7,149 nucleotides of DNA. Origin: a bacterium. GTDB lineage: Bacteria > Bdellovibrionota_C > UBA2361 > SZUA-149. The notes under the pieces were generated by a model that was given only the letters and a program-made list of their open reading frames with translations, did not search any database and was not told the origin of the DNA. The position numbers and the translations under genes were made by a program. Shown one piece after another: positions 5,596-7,149 of the stretch; position 1 is the stretch's first letter; each line of letters begins with the position of its first letter. Location: NCBI GenBank assembly GCA_003230795.1, contig QIGM01000386.1, forward strand, positions 1 through 7,149, read 5' to 3'.

Positions 5596-6123
5596 GATGA
5601 AATTCCTCTTTTATGAAAGCTCGGCGCTATCGTTTTGCCGACTCTCGAGCGCTTTATTTAGCGTTTATGTTCAGGGACCTAATCGATAAATCATTCTACA
5701 AGCCCCTGTGGACTTTTTAGAGCATCTATACATGCACCAAATTCACATTTGTTTCAAGGGATCTAACTGCCGATCTCCACAATACGGCTCGGAGTTTTCA
5801 ATATTTTTACAGTTGAGAATTTCGGACCTGTCTTGTTACCTGCTTGAAACTAGTGTCGGAATCTGTAGAAACGAAGAGAAAACAATCCGTATAGGCCTAA
5901 CTTAGTAATTTTCTTCATACTATTCAGATACTTATTTAACTTTCTGTGAATACTTCTCTGCAAAGGGTTCCATAACACTATAGGGGCGTGGAGAAATAGC
6001 GTTAAAACGATAGCATTCATGCTTATTTGCATTAAGTGAGATTTTTATTTACTAGATAATCACTCGGGTGAAGGCGGCGAATGTAGAGGTGGCGGAGCCA
6101 GGTAGTTTGAGGTTGGAGGTATC
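5596..6123. other. Divergent intergenic spacer between rplU and the TPR gene
   Basis: This 528-bp AT-rich spacer holds no gene I can support. On the rplU side (minus strand) a TAGAAT at 5693-5698 could be a -10 hexamer, giving a leader of about 90 bases. Within that leader TCGGC and GCCGA (either side of AAAACGATAGC) could form a small hairpin just ahead of the Shine-Dalgarno site, which might serve ribosomal-protein feedback, but it matches no leader I recognise. On the TPR side, GATAAT at 6055-6060 is a fair -10 with a poor -35. Short ORFs in both strands lack ribosome sites and look random. No tRNA or terminator was seen. Confidence 0.4.
6055..6060 (+). promoter_or_regulatory. Candidate -10 box for the TPR gene
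   Basis: GATAAT matches TATAAT in five of six bases and lies 63 bp before the GTG start. The -35 position 17 bp upstream (TTAAGT at 6032) fits poorly. This is a motif match only. Confidence 0.25.
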
Positions 6124-7149
6124 GTGTTTAACAATCGCAGAAGAAAAAAGAGTGATGCAAAAGTTGGGGGAAGCATTCCTGGCAGCAAACTCCTTACAAG
6201 TCTTCTAAGCCGTTCTAAGGAGTACTTTCAATGGGTACGCCTTTGGAAGACCCGACCAGTCTGGACTTGGATTCGTGCGGCAGAAGCTTTTAAAAGTAAA
6301 GATTTCGCGCGAGCCGGTGAACTCTACCGTGCTGGTATAGAGAAATATCCGAGCCATCCCGCTAAGAATTCTGCTGAACTAGATCTTGCCTATTGCTTGT
6401 ACCGCATCAGCGATTACGAAGGCTCTCTCGGAGTCTTGCGCAGACTTTTAATAAATTCGGGATGCTCTAAAGACGTCTACCTTCTGGCTGCAAGAATTCA
6501 GATGTATACGGGCCGCGCACTTTCTGCCACGAGCACCATGCGCTCTTGTCTCGAACAGTTCCCAGATGATGTGCAGGTTCTTAGCTGCTACATGCATTCT
6601 GCGCTCTATAGCTGTGTCGGTCTTGAAGAGCAGGAATCAGTAAGAAGAAATTTGCTGCGAATTAAATCTGATCTGAGCCTAGAAGATAAGAGAAACCTTC
6701 ATTTGAATACTGCCTTAGCGCACTTTGAAGTGGTTTGTGGCGATATTAGGCTAGGCGAGAGGCTTCTCGCTCGCGTTCTCTCAACTGGAGAGGCTCCCTT
6801 TGAGGCAGTGTTATTGCGCGGTGAGCGCTTACTTGAGCGAGGTCGAATCATTCAAGCGAGAGAACAGCTTACTCGTGCCATGTCGGCCTCTTCGCGAGAT
6901 CCGCGTCCTGTATTACTTCTTTCCCGTAGCTATCTTAGAAATGGGCCGGAAGCTAATCCCGACTGGGCCAGGCAGCTGGCAGAAGTAGCATGCAAGCTCA
7001 GTTGCTGGCAGAACGCTGAATGTCTCAACGTGCTTGCTCGAACATATGAAGCCAACGACCAGAAAGCGAACGCACAACTTTTTTACGAACGAATGAAAAC
7101 GCTACCCTCCATGGATGAACTTGGAGTAAGCTATTTTCAGTCGTCGTTG
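6124..7149 (+). CDS. Tetratricopeptide-repeat (TPR) protein, 3' end beyond window
   Basis: A reading frame of 342 codons without a stop runs off the right edge. The GTG start is chosen because GGAGGT ends three bases before it and a TAG in the same frame lies at 6103-6105; the first in-frame ATG is about 125 codons later. After a basic N-terminus (NNRRRKKS) and a Trp/Arg-rich stretch (36-50), helical TPR-like units follow: WIRAAEAFKSKDFARAGELY with IEKYPSHP (49-79), AELDLAYCLYRISDYEGSLG (84-103), VYLLAARIQMYTGRALSATS with LEQFPDD (118-149), FEAVLLRGERLLERGRIIQA (226-245), and AECLNVLARTYEANDQKANA (298-317). There is no signal peptide or membrane helix, so it is probably cytoplasmic. TPRs are protein-binding scaffolds; the partner and function cannot be told. 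Nine or more cysteines occur in the visible part, more than usual, without a metal-binding pattern I recognise. It is divergent from the rplU cluster. Confidence 0.85.
   Translation, partial: MFNNRRRKKSDAKVGGSIPGSKLLTSLLSRSKEYFQWVRLWKTRPVWTWIRAAEAFKSKDFARAGELYRAGIEKYPSHPAKNSAELDLAYCLYRISDYEGSLGVLRRLLINSGCSKDVYLLAARIQMYTGRALSATSTMRSCLEQFPDDVQVLSCYMHSALYSCVGLEEQESVRRNLLRIKSDLSLEDKRNLHLNTALAHFEVVCGDIRLGERLLARVLSTGEAPFEAVLLRGERLLERGRIIQAREQLTRAMSASSRDPRPVLLLSRSYLRNGPEANPDWARQLAEVACKLSCWQNAECLNVLARTYEANDQKANAQLFYERMKTLPSMDELGVSYFQSSL

Noticed and set aside
5977..5986. CACTATAGGG string resembling the end of a phage T7 promoter
   Set aside because: Only the last ten bases match; the upstream part of the T7 consensus is absent, so it is chance similarity.
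5626..6014. Inverted 11-mer AAAACGATAGC, at 6004-6014 on plus and in the rplU leader on minus
   Set aside because: An 11-base match is expected by chance several times in a window this size.
5708..6032. Short ORFs on both strands in the rplU-TPR spacer (65 and 60 codons)
   Set aside because: Non-ATG or poorly placed starts, no Shine-Dalgarno sites, and random-looking composition.
6068..6208. Possible 46-residue ORF starting at GTG 6068 and overlapping the TPR gene start
   Set aside because: It has no ribosome site, and the TPR frame at 6124 has a strong GGAGGT and stays open to the window edge.

Overview
The window looks like a chromosomal segment of a Gram-negative, proteobacterial-type bacterium. 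The reasons are a PEP-CTERM sorting signal (a Gram-negative exosortase substrate), a FadI/trifunctional-type thiolase, and a bacterial rplU-rpmA-obg-rsfS cluster. A deltaproteobacterial or related uncultured lineage would fit the Obg and thiolase sequences, but I cannot fix the taxon by eye. No rRNA, tRNA, CRISPR array or transposase gene was seen.

Layout from left to right. (1) At 1-761, minus strand, lies an exported PEP-CTERM protein gene. It is split by an apparent +1 frameshift near 320: the signal peptide half is one ORF, and the C-terminal half with the VPEP motif, hydrophobic helix and Arg/Lys end is in another frame and runs off the left edge. (2) At 959-1426, minus, is a small protein with a KOW-like N-terminus and an Smr domain, resembling the detached tail of MutS2. 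(3) At 1583-2836, plus, is a FadI-type thiolase for fatty-acid beta-oxidation. (4) At 2942-3036 a near-perfect palindromic element with 39-bp arms sits between the convergent thiolase and rsfS genes. (5) From 5595 down to 3115 on the minus strand is the ribosome/GTPase cluster rplU (L21), rpmA (L27), obg and rsfS. (6) After a 528-bp divergent spacer, a TPR-repeat protein gene starts with GTG at 6124 and runs off the right edge.

The ribosome cluster is one functional theme. L21 and L27 are 50S proteins, Obg is a 50S assembly GTPase, and RsfS silences 50S subunits by binding L14. rsfS also appears to have its own sigma-70-type promoter just after the obg stop.

The most unusual features are at gene ends. 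The last five codons of rplU, including its stop, are repeated six times in tandem, so the rplU-rpmA spacer is a string of in-frame ISAG-stop units. The rsfS stop also lies in a 16-bp tandem duplication. With the 39-bp hairpin and the frameshifted PEP-CTERM gene, this suggests a genome in which small duplications, slippage events and dispersed palindromes accumulate at gene boundaries. I see no convincing new multi-gene system.
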